This document shows positions 39,033 through 55,865 of a DNA stretch of 64,000 nt, piece by piece. The notes beneath the pieces are model-generated. The model was not told the DNA's origin and ran no database searches. It saw only the letters and a list, made by a program, of their open reading frames with translations. This stretch comes from Campylobacter sp. CCS1377 (GTDB taxonomy: Bacteria; Campylobacterota; Campylobacteria; Campylobacterales; Campylobacteraceae): assembly GCF_040008265.1 (NCBI RefSeq), contig NZ_CP155620.1, positions 1,302,001 to 1,366,000 on the forward strand, read 5' to 3'. The translations under genes were made by a program, and so were the position numbers. Each line of letters opens with the position of its first letter. Position 1 is the first letter of the stretch.

Positions 39033-39455
39033 TTATACCTTTATATTTTTTAATAATCCACTTAGATAATCAATAGCTTGATTTTTACTAGCTTGAAAAT
39101 GTGCCTCACTTTCAGCTTGTCCCTTAAACAAGCCTTTTTGGATAGCATAAGGCTCTTTAATGATAGAAATTTGCTCTTCTAGCATTTGTGCTTTTAAAGA
39201 ATTTGAGGCATTTTCAAAATTTTCTTGTCTTTTTCTTGTGTCCCAATAACTTACATTTGCATTACCCTCTCTAGCATTAGCTACCACCATAGAAGCTGTT
39301 AAAAAAGTATCAACTGCTAATTTTTGCTCTTTGGTATAATTCTTAGCTTCCATATCTGCACTAATTTTATTCCTAAAATTCTCATAATCACTAATGTTGG
39401 AAAATTCTGTTTTTTTAAAAAAAGAAATATTATGTAAATTTGTTTCAATTTTCAT
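39033..39455 (-). CDS. Unknown small soluble protein under predicted sigma-54 promoter
   Basis: A 140-residue protein I do not recognise. The ATG at 39455 (MKIETNLHNISFF) is preferred to the upstream frame start at 39509, which would place the promoter inside the gene. No signal peptide or membrane helix is present. The central part NYTKEQKLAVDTFLTASMVV and NASNSLKAQMLEEQISIIKE look like amphipathic helices, and it ends in DYLSGLLKNIKV, echoing LGEILQDIKA in the next gene. An AGGGTGGG sequence precedes the start. The cysteine-free, helical, secreted-like composition would fit a flagellum-exported or flagellum-associated protein, but this is inference. Confidence 0.65.
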   Translation of the reverse strand: MKIETNLHNISFFKKTEFSNISDYENFRNKISADMEAKNYTKEQKLAVDTFLTASMVVANAREGNANVSYWDTRKRQENFENASNSLKAQMLEEQISIIKEPYAIQKGLFKGQAESEAHFQASKNQAIDYLSGLLKNIKV

Positions 39456-39491
39456 CAACAATACCCACCCTTTATATTTAATCATAAATAA

Positions 39492-39509
39492 AAGCAAAAA
39501 TTTTTCCAA
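39492..39509 (-). promoter_or_regulatory. Predicted sigma-54 promoter
   Basis: On the minus strand TTGGAAAAATTTTTGCTT has GG (39507-39506) and GC (39495-39494) with exactly ten bases between, plus the TTGGAA and TTGCTT flanks of the Campylobacter RpoN consensus. The likely start site near 39482 gives a leader of about 27 bases to the ATG at 39455. This promoter would drive the two-gene unit that follows. Confidence 0.6.
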
Positions 39510-39543
39510 ATAAGCATAAAAAATAATGAATAAAAAATGTAGA

Positions 39544-39588
39544 ATTGCGTAATCAAATTCGCAATCAGCATTAAATACTAATTGCGAA
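39544..39588 (-). terminator. Overlapping alternative hairpins after rpoC
   Basis: On the minus strand TTCGCAAT (39588-39581) can pair with ATTGCGAA (39565-39558). The same central copy can instead pair through ATTGCG with a third copy CGCAAT (39549-39544), which is followed by a T-rich tract. The two folds exclude each other. The simplest reading is the rpoBC operon terminator. Confidence 0.55.
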
Positions 39589-39594
39589 ATATTT

Positions 39595-48756
<9,162 letters not shown>

Positions 48757-48777
48757 TTTTTATCCTTTTATTAATAT

Positions 48778-49257
48778 TTATTCAGATTCTTTTTTATTTT
48801 TAAGCGCATTTAAACCTATTGTGAAATTGGTAATCGGCGCATTCCAAACTTGCAAAAGCATAGCAAGCAACTCATTGCGTGAAGGCATTTTAGCCAGAGC
48901 CTTAACCTTAGCCACATCCGCAACTTCACCATCAACAAAAGCAGTTTTAATTTGAAATAATTCATTATTTTCTTCAAATTTAGCAGCTACTTTTGAAACA
49001 CTAAGTTGATCTTCGCCCCAAAGATAAATATTAGTATCCTTAAGAACCAAACCTGTTTTACCGGAATTATTCAGAGCAATGTTAGCCAAAGTGTTTTTAA
49101 TAATTTGAACTTTTACATTGTTTTCTCTTGCATTATTTCTAAGTTCTTCTAGTTTTTTAGTAGTTAGGCCTTTATAGTTGCATACCACGATAGCTTCACT
49201 AGCTTTAAAACTCTCTTCAAGCTTAGCAATAATTTCAACTTTTTCGCTTCTAGTCAC
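48778..49257 (-). CDS. rplJ: 50S ribosomal protein uL10
   Basis: A 159-residue stalk base protein that binds L12 dimers at its C-terminal helix. It opens [31 protein letters not shown], here split, with [17 protein letters not shown] and [15 protein letters not shown] further on. The start is GTG (49257-49255) with an AAAGGAGAAAAT leader. A structured leader upstream probably binds L10-L12 for feedback. Confidence 0.96.
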   Translation of the reverse strand: MTRSEKVEIIAKLEESFKASEAIVVCNYKGLTTKKLEELRNNARENNVKVQIIKNTLANIALNNSGKTGLVLKDTNIYLWGEDQLSVSKVAAKFEENNELFQIKTAFVDGEVADVAKVKALAKMPSRNELLAMLLQVWNAPITNFTIGLNALKNKKESE

Positions 49258-49271
49258 ATTTTCTCCTTTCC

Positions 49272-49333
49272 GATTGAGATTTCAAGTAGAGTGGAAAAAT
49301 CCAATTAAGCAAACACCTCGACTATCTTCAATC
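49272..49333 (-). ncRNA. Putative L10 (rplJ) leader regulatory RNA
   Basis: In the minus-strand leader the arms GATTGA (49333-49328) and TCAATC (49277-49272) close a structure that contains AGTCGAGGTGTTTGCTTAAT. GGTG with GCTTAAT is like the conserved kink-turn region of bacterial L10 leaders bound by L10-L12. It ends about 14 bases before the GTG start. Support is pattern and position only. Confidence 0.5.
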
Positions 49334-49398
49334 TAAAATAAACATCTAAAAAACAATTTTTTCACATGTTTATTTTAAAGAGTTGAAAGCAACTCTTT
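49334..49398 (-). repeat. Tandem inverted repeats between rplA and rplJ
   Basis: After the rplA stop, nine-base arms AAAGAGTTG and CAACTCTTT (49377-49398) form one hairpin. Directly behind it, twelve-base arms TAAAATAAACAT and ATGTTTATTTTA (49334-49345, 49366-49377) form a second. Neither is followed by a clear T run on the coding strand. They may be processing signals or a weak terminator. Confidence 0.6.
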
Positions 49399-49404
49399 AA
49401 ATTT

Positions 49405-50106
49405 TTATTTCATATCAAGCAATTCTTGAGTTTCAAGTTTTACAGAAGGGCTCATTGTTAAAGACAAAGCCGCATTTTTAATATATCTACCCTTTGCAGC
49501 AGCAGGTTTATGCTTATTAATAGCTTTTATAAATGTAGAAATATTATCCAAAAGTTGTTCTTTAGAAAAACTTACCTTTCCAAGACCTGCGTGGATATTT
49601 CCTTGTTTATCTACACGGAAATTTACCTGACCACTTTTTGCGTTATTGACAGCTTGAGCTACATCCATAGTTACTGTACCTGTTTTTGGATTTGGCATTA
49701 AACCTTTTGGTCCTAATATACGACCAACTTTACCTACTAAGCCCATTAAATTTGGTGTTGCAATCAAAACATCAAAATTCATATTTCCTTTTTGAATTTC
49801 TTCCACCAAATCATCACTTCCAACTATATCTGCACCAGCATTCTTAGCTTCATCAGCTTTTGCATCTTTAGCAATTACCGCAACACGAACTTTTTTTCCT
49901 GTACCGGCAGGCAAAACAACAGAACCCCTAACCATTTGATCAGCGTGTCTTGGATCAACATTAAGTTTTAATGCAATTTCAACTGTCTCATCAAATTTAG
50001 CAGAAGCCAAAGTCTTAACAGTCTCAACAGCTTCATTTAAAGCATACTCTTTACTTGAGTCAATTTTTTGTGATAATTCTTTCAATCTTTTCGTAATTTT
50101 AGACAT
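49405..50106 (-). CDS. rplA: 50S ribosomal protein uL1
   Basis: A 233-residue stalk protein near the exit site. [36 protein letters not shown] (in two parts), [15 protein letters not shown] and a C-terminal domain with [17 protein letters not shown] are diagnostic. In E. coli L1 represses the L11 operon mRNA. It lies 57 bases after rplK. Confidence 0.97.
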   Translation of the reverse strand: MSKITKRLKELSQKIDSSKEYALNEAVETVKTLASAKFDETVEIALKLNVDPRHADQMVRGSVVLPAGTGKKVRVAVIAKDAKADEAKNAGADIVGSDDLVEEIQKGNMNFDVLIATPNLMGLVGKVGRILGPKGLMPNPKTGTVTMDVAQAVNNAKSGQVNFRVDKQGNIHAGLGKVSFSKEQLLDNISTFIKAINKHKPAAAKGRYIKNAALSLTMSPSVKLETQELLDMK

Positions 50107-50163
50107 TTCTTTCTCCGCATTTTAAAGTGCTTCCGCCTTTTTAAAGCTCGGCGGTATAAGAGC

Positions 50164-50589
50164 TTAATCTACAATTTCAACACCCATAGAACGAGCTGAT
50201 CCTGCAATAATTTTAGCAGCTTGATCTTTGTCTTTAGTATTCAAATCTGCAAGTTTTTTATCAACAATCTCCATAACTTGAGCACGAGTTAATTTACCCA
50301 CTTTATTTTTTAATGGATTATCTGTGCCTTTAGTAATACCTGCTGCCTTTTTTATTAAGTCTGTAGCAGGAGGTTGTTTTGTAATAAAGGTAAAGCTTTT
50401 ATCAGCATAAACCGTAATTACAACAGGAATATTAAAACCCGCCATATCTTTAGTTCTTTCATTGAAAGCTTTACAGAATTCCATAATATTAACACCTTGC
50501 TGACCCAAAGCTGGTCCAACAGGAGGTGATGGATTTGCTTTAGTAGCTGCAATTTGCAACTTAATTTCACCTACGACTTTTTTAGCCAT
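50164..50589 (-). CDS. rplK: 50S ribosomal protein uL11
   Basis: A 141-residue protein of the GTPase-associated centre. [33 protein letters not shown] (split) and [17 protein letters not shown] are diagnostic, with the usual C-terminal rRNA-binding domain ending [10 protein letters not shown]. It is needed for RelA activation in the stringent response of other bacteria. It lies 25 bases after nusG. Confidence 0.98.
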   Translation of the reverse strand: MAKKVVGEIKLQIAATKANPSPPVGPALGQQGVNIMEFCKAFNERTKDMAGFNIPVVITVYADKSFTFITKQPPATDLIKKAAGITKGTDNPLKNKVGKLTRAQVMEIVDKKLADLNTKDKDQAAKIIAGSARSMGVEIVD

Positions 50590-50614
50590 AATATTTTCCT
50601 CTCTTTAAATATAA

Positions 50615-51148
50615 TTAAACTATTTTTTCTACTTGAGAATACAAAATTTCAACAGGAGTTGAACGACCGAAAATAGATACATTAAGTTTCAATAAACCAC
50701 GCACCATATCATATTCTTCAACAATACCTGTAAAATTAGCAAAAGGCCCTTCAATAATACGAACATTTTCACCCTCATCAAAAGATATTTTAGGTTTAGG
50801 TGCTGCTTTATTTTGAGCTTTTTCTAAAATAAGATCTATATCTTTATCTGTTAATGGAGTTGGTTTTTTTGCTTCACCAATAAAACGACCAACTTTAGGC
50901 AAAGACTGAATTTTATGCCAAAGCTCTGTATTTAAATCTAAATTTGCAAAAACATATCCCGAATAAAGACTTCTTTCGCTAATTTTTTCTTTCCCATTTT
51001 TAAATTCAATAATATCTTCTGTTGGCACAACAATTTCTTTTAGCTGATCTTCGATACCATTATCTTTTACTAAATTCTCAATAGCTCTTTTAACTGCCAT
51101 TTCACTACCGGCATAGGTTTGAATAGCATACCATTTATGATTAGCCAT
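50615..51148 (-). CDS. nusG: Transcription antitermination/elongation factor NusG
   Basis: A 177-residue factor that binds RNA polymerase and couples it to ribosomes or Rho. The NGN domain has KWYAIQTYAGSEMAVKRAI, and the KOW domain has GENVRIIEGPFANFTGIVEE. Both are at the expected places and spacing. It is 15 bases after secE on the same strand. Confidence 0.97.
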   Translation of the reverse strand: MANHKWYAIQTYAGSEMAVKRAIENLVKDNGIEDQLKEIVVPTEDIIEFKNGKEKISERSLYSGYVFANLDLNTELWHKIQSLPKVGRFIGEAKKPTPLTDKDIDLILEKAQNKAAPKPKISFDEGENVRIIEGPFANFTGIVEEYDMVRGLLKLNVSIFGRSTPVEILYSQVEKIV

Positions 51149-51163
51149 TAATACTTCCTTGCC

Positions 51164-51343
51164 TCAAAAAATTTGTGATAGCGCAAAGGACATGATCCAA
51201 TCCACTAATGCCAAAAATAAAGAAATTACAGTTACAACTATGAATACTGTAATATAAGCATTTCTTACCTGCTCTTTTAAAGGAAAAATAACCTTACCAA
51301 GCTCTAACTTTGACAATTTAAAATAACTTACTAATTTTTCCAT
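51164..51343 (-). CDS. secE: Preprotein translocase subunit SecE
   Basis: A 59-residue gene too short for many ORF finders. Translation from the ATG at 51343 gives MEKLVSYFKLSKLELGKVI, FPLKEQVRNAYITVFIVV and TVISLFLALVDWIMSF. An amphipathic helix is followed by one transmembrane helix, the short SecE type. The W in DWIM and the position between tRNA-Trp and nusG support it. SecE clamps SecY in the translocon. Confidence 0.93.
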   Translation of the reverse strand: MEKLVSYFKLSKLELGKVIFPLKEQVRNAYITVFIVVTVISLFLALVDWIMSFALSQIF

Positions 51344-51360
51344 ACTTAAACCTTAATCTA

Positions 51361-51436
51361 TGGCAGGGCAAGAGGGATTCGAACCCCCAACCATCGGATT
51401 TGGAATCCGGCGCTCTACCGTTGGAGCTATTGCCCT
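51361..51436 (-). tRNA. tRNA-Trp (anticodon CCA)
   Basis: A full cloverleaf with encoded CCA (51363-51361). The anticodon loop TTCCAAA gives CCA, reading TGG. AGGGCAA pairs with TTGCCCT in the acceptor stem. It lies between rpmG and secE, a conserved place. Confidence 0.96.
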
Positions 51437-51444
51437 AAGGGCTT

Positions 51445-51603
51445 CTAACTCTTTAACTTAACTTCTTTATGAAGTGTGTGTTTTTTTAATCTTGGGCAAT
51501 ATTTTTTTAACTCTAATTTTTCAGTTGTATTTTTACTATTTTTATAAGTGCTATAATTAATATCACCACATTCTTCACATTTTAAACCAACTTTAATTCT
51601 CAT
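51445..51603 (-). CDS. rpmG: 50S ribosomal protein bL33
   Basis: A 52-residue gene too short for the usual cut-off. The product begins [19 protein letters not shown] and ends [17 protein letters not shown]. It has a Cys pair (CEEC) and a single later Cys (YCPRLKKH), one cysteine short of the usual CxxC plus CxxC zinc-type L33. The ATG follows AAGGAAAATATAAA. It is between tuf and tRNA-Trp. Confidence 0.93.
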
Positions 51604-51622
51604 TTTATATTTTCCTTAAAAT

Positions 51623-51649
51623 AAAGCCAAGCTTTTTAAGCTTGACTTT
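51623..51649 (-). terminator. Hairpin after tuf
   Basis: Arms CAAGCTT (51628-51634) and AAGCTTG (51638-51644), extended past one mismatch by four more pairs, lie between the tuf stop and the rpmG ribosome binding site. A T-rich stretch follows on the minus strand. It may reduce read-through into rpmG-secE-nusG or act as a processing site. Confidence 0.55.
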
Positions 51650-51654
51650 GTAAA

Positions 51655-52854
51655 TTATTTTATAATTTTAGATACGACACCAGAACCAACAGTTCTACCA
51701 CCTTCACGGATAGCAAAACGAGTACCTTCTTCAAGCGCTACTGGAGCTATAAGACTAACTGTGATTCTTACATTTTCGCCTGGCATAACCATTTCCACTC
51801 CATCAGCTAATTTAATTGAACCAGTAACATCAGTTGTTCTTACATAGAATTGTGGTCTATAATTATTAAAGAATGGAGTATGTCTACCACCTTCATCTTT
51901 GTTTAGAATATAAACTTCCGCTTCAAAGTCAGTATGTGGAGTGATTGACTTAGGTTTAGCAAGAACCATACCACGAATAACATCTTCTTTTTTAGTACCA
52001 CGAAGAAGAACACCAACATTATCGCCAGCCTCACCTTGATCCATTTCTTTTCTAAACATTTCAACGCCAGTTACAGTAGTAGTTTGAGTATCTCTAATAC
52101 CTACGATTTCAATTGTATCACCTACTTTAACTACACCTTTTTCTATTCTACCTGTAACAACCGTTCCACGACCTGAAATTGAGAAAACATCTTCAATTGG
52201 CATTAAGAAATCTTTATCAGTGTCACGAGTTGGAGTTGGTATATAGCTATCAACTGCAGCCATAAGATCCATAATTTTAGCTGACCATTCACCATCTTGT
52301 CCAGCTTTTGCTTCTTCAAGAGCTTTCAATGCAGAACCAGAAATAATTGGAGTGTCATCTCCTGGGAAATCATAAGAACTTAACAATTCTCTAATTTCCA
52401 TTTCAACTAATTCTAATAACTCAGCATCATCAACCATATCCGCTTTATTCATGAAAACAACGATATAAGGAACACCTACTTGACGAGAAAGAAGAATGTG
52501 CTCTCTAGTTTGTGGCATTGGGCCATCGGCAGCAGAAACAACAAGAATAGCACCATCCATTTGAGCAGCACCAGTAATCATATTTTTAACATAGTCTGCG
52601 TGTCCTGGACAATCTACGTGTGCATAGTGACGATTATCTGTTTCATATTCGATATGTGAAGTAGCAATAGTAATACCACGCTCTTTTTCTTCAGGAGCAT
52701 TATCGATATTATCATAATCTTTTAGCTCAGCCAAACCTTTTCTAGAAAGAACAGCAGAGATAGCAGCTGTTAAAGTAGTTTTACCGTGGTCAACGTGACC
52801 AATAGTACCAATATTTACGTGAGGCTTATTACGTGAAAATTTTTCTTTAGCCAT
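51655..52854 (-). CDS. tuf: Elongation factor Tu
   Basis: A 399-residue GTPase that brings aminoacyl-tRNA to the ribosome. G1 is [15 protein letters not shown]2 [14 protein letters not shown]3 [12 protein letters not shown] and G4 NKADMVDD, with the complete beta-barrel domains II and III. This is the only tuf copy in the window and lies behind four tRNA genes, in the same order as E. coli thrU-tyrU-glyT-thrT-tufB. Confidence 0.98.
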   Translation of the reverse strand: MAKEKFSRNKPHVNIGTIGHVDHGKTTLTAAISAVLSRKGLAELKDYDNIDNAPEEKERGITIATSHIEYETDNRHYAHVDCPGHADYVKNMITGAAQMDGAILVVSAADGPMPQTREHILLSRQVGVPYIVVFMNKADMVDDAELLELVEMEIRELLSSYDFPGDDTPIISGSALKALEEAKAGQDGEWSAKIMDLMAAVDSYIPTPTRDTDKDFLMPIEDVFSISGRGTVVTGRIEKGVVKVGDTIEIVGIRDTQTTTVTGVEMFRKEMDQGEAGDNVGVLLRGTKKEDVIRGMVLAKPKSITPHTDFEAEVYILNKDEGGRHTPFFNNYRPQFYVRTTDVTGSIKLADGVEMVMPGENVRITVSLIAPVALEEGTRFAIREGGRTVGSGVVSKIIK

Positions 52855-52929
52855 CTTAAATTTCCTCCATTATTTAATGATGAATTAATTACAAAAAACA
52901 AATCTATATTTATAATTTTTTAGAATCAA

Positions 52930-53004
<75 letters not shown>

Positions 53005-53107
53005 GCTCAGAAAAATATACAAATATAGACAACAAAAACCTAGAATCTCGGAAAATAAAAACTGTAAGTCAATAAATAAATACAGCTCCCAGTTTCCTTA
53101 ATTATAA

Positions 53108-53184
53108 TGGAGCGGGAAACGGGACTCGAACCCGCGACCCTCAGCTTGGAAGGCTGATGCTCTAGCCAACTGAGCTACTCCCGC
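53108..53184 (-). tRNA. tRNA-Gly (anticodon TCC)
   Basis: A 77-base cloverleaf with encoded CCA. The acceptor stem pairs GCGGGAG with TTCCCGC (one wobble); the anticodon loop CTTCCAA gives TCC, reading GGA/GGG. The gap of 103 bases to tRNA-Thr(GGT) holds no gene. Confidence 0.96.
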
Positions 53185-53190
53185 AAAGCA

Positions 53191-53276
<86 letters not shown>

Positions 53277-53316
53277 TTGAAAAATGTGCTTTTATTCTGG
53301 TCAAACACTGCTAAAA

Positions 53317-53392
53317 TGGAGCTGGTTAAGGGACTTGAACCCCCGACCTGCTGCTTACAAGGCAGCTGCTCTACCAACTGAGCTAAACCAGC
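53317..53392 (-). tRNA. tRNA-Thr (anticodon TGT)
   Basis: A 76-base cloverleaf with encoded CCA. The acceptor stem pairs GCTGGTT with AACCAGC. The anticodon loop CTTGTAA gives TGT, reading ACA/ACG. First gene of the tRNA-tuf transcript, close behind a near-consensus promoter. Confidence 0.96.
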
Positions 53393-53414
53393 AAACTTTT
53401 AAAAATAAATTGGG

Positions 53415-53443
53415 ATTGTATCTGAAATTTTATATTTTGTCAA
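53415..53443 (-). promoter_or_regulatory. Near-consensus sigma-70 promoter of the tRNA-tuf operon
   Basis: On the minus strand TTGACA (53443-53438) and TACAAT (53420-53415) are separated by exactly 17 bases. The start site would lie near 53408, about 16 bases before tRNA-Thr(TGT). A perfect -35 box is uncommon in Campylobacter, where most promoters rely on an extended -10. This fits a very strongly expressed operon. Confidence 0.75.
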
Positions 53444-53517
53444 GGCTTTTTTGACATTTTAATCAATTAATTTTAATTTTATTGTTTTTTGCTATAAATA
53501 TTTATTGAAGTTTATTA

Positions 53518-53523
53518 TATAAT
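53518..53523 (+). promoter_or_regulatory. yaaA -10 box
   Basis: A perfect TATAAT preceded by T-rich sequence lies 35 bases before the yaaA ATG. No -35 box is needed in this group. Pattern-based. Confidence 0.45.
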
Positions 53524-53558
53524 CACACAAACATAAATCATCAAATAAGGTAATAGTA

Positions 53559-54299
53559 ATGAAAATTCTTTTTTCTCCTAGTGAAAGCAAAAACGAAACT
53601 TCTAATTTTTCTCCCATTGATGAAAATTCTTTTATTTTTCCCGAACTATTTAAAAAAAGACTTGAAGTAATTAAGCACTTTAATACTTATATATCTTTTG
53701 CAAGCCAGCAAGAACTTATAAATTTATTTGGCATTAAAAAAGAAAATGAAATTATAAAACTCAAACAAAATCTTTTAACCTTGTCTACTGCACAAGCTAT
53801 TGAAAGATATAGTGGGGTTTCTTATGAATACTTAGACTACAGTACTTTAAATTTGGAAGCAAAAAATTATATTTTGCAAAATGTTATAATATTTTCTAAT
53901 TTATTTGGTCCTATTTTAGCGGCTAATCTTATACCTTTTTATAAATTTAAACAAGGTGCCAAAATTGCAAATTTTAATATAGAGCAGTTCTACAATACCT
54001 ATTTTTCTACTGCTTTAGATGAATTTCTCAAAGATGAAGAATTGTTAGATCTTAGAGCGGGTTTTTATGAAAAATTTTACACTCCAAAACGCAAATTTAG
54101 CAGCTATAAATTTATAAAAAATGGCAAAATTGTCAGTCATTTTGCAAAAGCTTATAGAGGAATTTTGCTTAAAATTTTAGCACAAAATCAAATTCAAAAT
54201 AACAAAGAATTATTAGAGTGCTTACCGCAAACTTTAAAAGTAAAAGAAGTGCAAATTAAGGGCTTTAAAGAAGAGATAATTCTCGAAATAATTTCTTAG
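53559..54299 (+). CDS. yaaA: YaaA-family peroxide-stress protein (DUF328)
   Basis: A 246-residue cytosolic protein. It opens MKILFSPSESKNE (in the family, a SPAK-type start) and has AIERYSGVSYEYLDY, the conserved YxG-V-Y box. NVIIFSNLFGPILAANLIPFYKFK and LLDLRAGFYEKFY complete the family pattern. E. coli YaaA lowers free iron under hydrogen peroxide stress and binds DNA; the role here is presumed similar. It is a monocistronic gene with its own promoter, divergent from the tRNA-tuf operon. Confidence 0.82.
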   Translation: MKILFSPSESKNETSNFSPIDENSFIFPELFKKRLEVIKHFNTYISFASQQELINLFGIKKENEIIKLKQNLLTLSTAQAIERYSGVSYEYLDYSTLNLEAKNYILQNVIIFSNLFGPILAANLIPFYKFKQGAKIANFNIEQFYNTYFSTALDEFLKDEELLDLRAGFYEKFYTPKRKFSSYKFIKNGKIVSHFAKAYRGILLKILAQNQIQNNKELLECLPQTLKVKEVQIKGFKEEIILEIIS

Positions 54300-54382
54300 T
54301 TTTAATAAACTTATAAGCGTAATAATGTAAAATATTTTCTTATTTTTACCAAAGAAATAATAAGTATTTAGGAGTTAAAATA

Positions 54383-54604
54383 ATGGAATTTATGTATTGG
54401 ACTATGATTATCATTTTTTTATTAATAGTCTTTTTAATCACAAATCGTTACGAAAAAAAGCTTCAGATTTTTTCCAAAAATATAGAAATTCTCAAAAATG
54501 AAGTTCAAGAACTAAAAAATACTGTTGAAAAAAATCGTATGCTTATAGAAAAAAATCGCTCTAATATCGAAGTAATCTCTCAACAGCAAGATAAAATTTC
54601 ATAA
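54383..54604 (+). CDS. Small membrane-anchored coiled-coil protein
   Basis: A 73-residue protein with one transmembrane helix at the N-terminus (YWTMIIIFLLIVFLIT) and a long heptad-like coiled coil behind it (FSKNIEILKNEVQELKNTVEKN). TTTAGGAGTTAAAATA is a strong ribosome binding site, so the gene is real. The topology resembles small scaffolds such as FtsB/FtsL or LapA-like proteins, but I cannot assign a function. It converges on the Fe-S oxidoreductase with a six-base overlap. Confidence 0.65.
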   Translation: MEFMYWTMIIIFLLIVFLITNRYEKKLQIFSKNIEILKNEVQELKNTVEKNRMLIEKNRSNIEVISQQQDKIS

Positions 54605-55864
54605 ATTAGCTGCAATTAATTCCAAGGGATTTTTAAAAACCACTTTGCTATTATTTTGTTCCAAAGCATTAGAAATTTGCATTCTGCAAGCCGAACACTC
54701 CGCACTTACCACACAAGCTTGACTTTCATCTATCATCCTAGCCTTTTGCATCCCTACACCCAAGGCTCTATCGTAATAATCTGTTTGCATACTCACGCCA
54801 CCAAAGCCACAACAAGCATTAGAATCACTCATTTCAACAAAACGATAATTTGCCTTTAAAAGCTCTCTAGGCTCTTTGAAAACACCTTGCATTTTTTTTG
54901 CATGGCATGGATCATGATAAGTTACGCTTATATTTAAATTCTTTTTATTTTTTAATATTTCTTGTAATGGAGTGAATTTATAAAAATACTCACTTGCCAT
55001 ATAAATTTTAGAAGAAACCACCTTAGCACGTTTTGCCCATTCTAGCTCATTTTGCATATGAAAAAAATGTTCATAATCGACTTTAATCATAGCTGAACAT
55101 GTTGCTTCAGGAATGATGATGGCCTCTAAATTTTCTAGCTTTTTTTCAAAATATTCTATATTTTTTTTAGCCAAAATTTCAACACTTTTAAAATCTCCGG
55201 TAAAGTATTGTGGTGCACCGCAGCAAACTTGATCTTTCATTAAATCTATATTAATTTTTAACTCTTTAGCAATTTTAAGTACCGAATTTGCAGTGTCTAT
55301 ATAAAAATAATTCGCCAAGCAACCCACAAAAAATCCTATGGTTTTTTCTCCGCCATTATCAATAAAGCTAGGGTTTGAATTTAAAAAGCTTTTTTTATTA
55401 AAACTTGTTAGCAATCTTCCTTTTTTTATAAAAGGCATAGAAAATTTAGCTCTCATACCTACATTTTGATCTTTTGCTTGAATTTTAAACGCACAACTTT
55501 GAAACACATAACCAAATTTCGCAACAACATCTAAAATTTTGCGTCTTCTTAAAAAGAAAAATATAAGTTTCTTATACCACGCTATGCCAAATTCTTTAGC
55601 AATATCATGACGCACTTTTTCTATAGCACTATCAACTTTTAAATGACTAGGACAAACCTCAACACAATTTGTGCATAAAAAACAAGACTCAAATATTTTT
55701 TTTAAATTTTTATCTAGCCTCAACTCTTTTCTCTCATAAGCTCCCAAAAGATCCAAAAAACCTCTAGGACTAGTTGTTTCATCTGCACTAACATTATGAA
55801 TCGTGCAACTTGGAATACACTTCCCGCATTTTACACAAGCATCACTAATTTCACTAAATTTCAT
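54599..55864 (-). CDS. GlpC/LutA-type iron-sulfur oxidoreductase subunit
   Basis: A 421-residue protein with two 4Fe-4S ferredoxin motifs in the N-terminal part (CVKCGKCIPSCTIHN; CFLCTNCVEVCPSHL). Two CCG domains follow (MKDQVCCGAPQYFTGD near 220; DSNACCGFGGVSMQTD near 350). This is the pattern of GlpC and related heterodisulfide-reductase-like subunits, which pass electrons to quinone. It is the last gene of the hemB-argF-hemN operon, as recalled from C. jejuni. Its substrate dehydrogenase partner is not in this cluster. Confidence 0.85.
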   Translation of the reverse strand: MKFSEISDACVKCGKCIPSCTIHNVSADETTSPRGFLDLLGAYERKELRLDKNLKKIFESCFLCTNCVEVCPSHLKVDSAIEKVRHDIAKEFGIAWYKKLIFFFLRRRKILDVVAKFGYVFQSCAFKIQAKDQNVGMRAKFSMPFIKKGRLLTSFNKKSFLNSNPSFIDNGGEKTIGFFVGCLANYFYIDTANSVLKIAKELKINIDLMKDQVCCGAPQYFTGDFKSVEILAKKNIEYFEKKLENLEAIIIPEATCSAMIKVDYEHFFHMQNELEWAKRAKVVSSKIYMASEYFYKFTPLQEILKNKKNLNISVTYHDPCHAKKMQGVFKEPRELLKANYRFVEMSDSNACCGFGGVSMQTDYYDRALGVGMQKARMIDESQACVVSAECSACRMQISNALEQNNSKVVFKNPLELIAANL

Positions 55865-55865
55865 C

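Noticed and set aside
39033-39455. Naming the post-rpoC genes as Fed proteins of C. jejuni
   Set aside because: The promoter type fits, but I could not match either product to a named Fed protein from memory, so the names are withheld.
53444-53470. A second TTGACA on the plus strand as -35 box for yaaA
   Set aside because: It is the other arm of an inverted repeat with the tRNA promoter -35, and the TATAAT at 53518 is too far for pairing with it.
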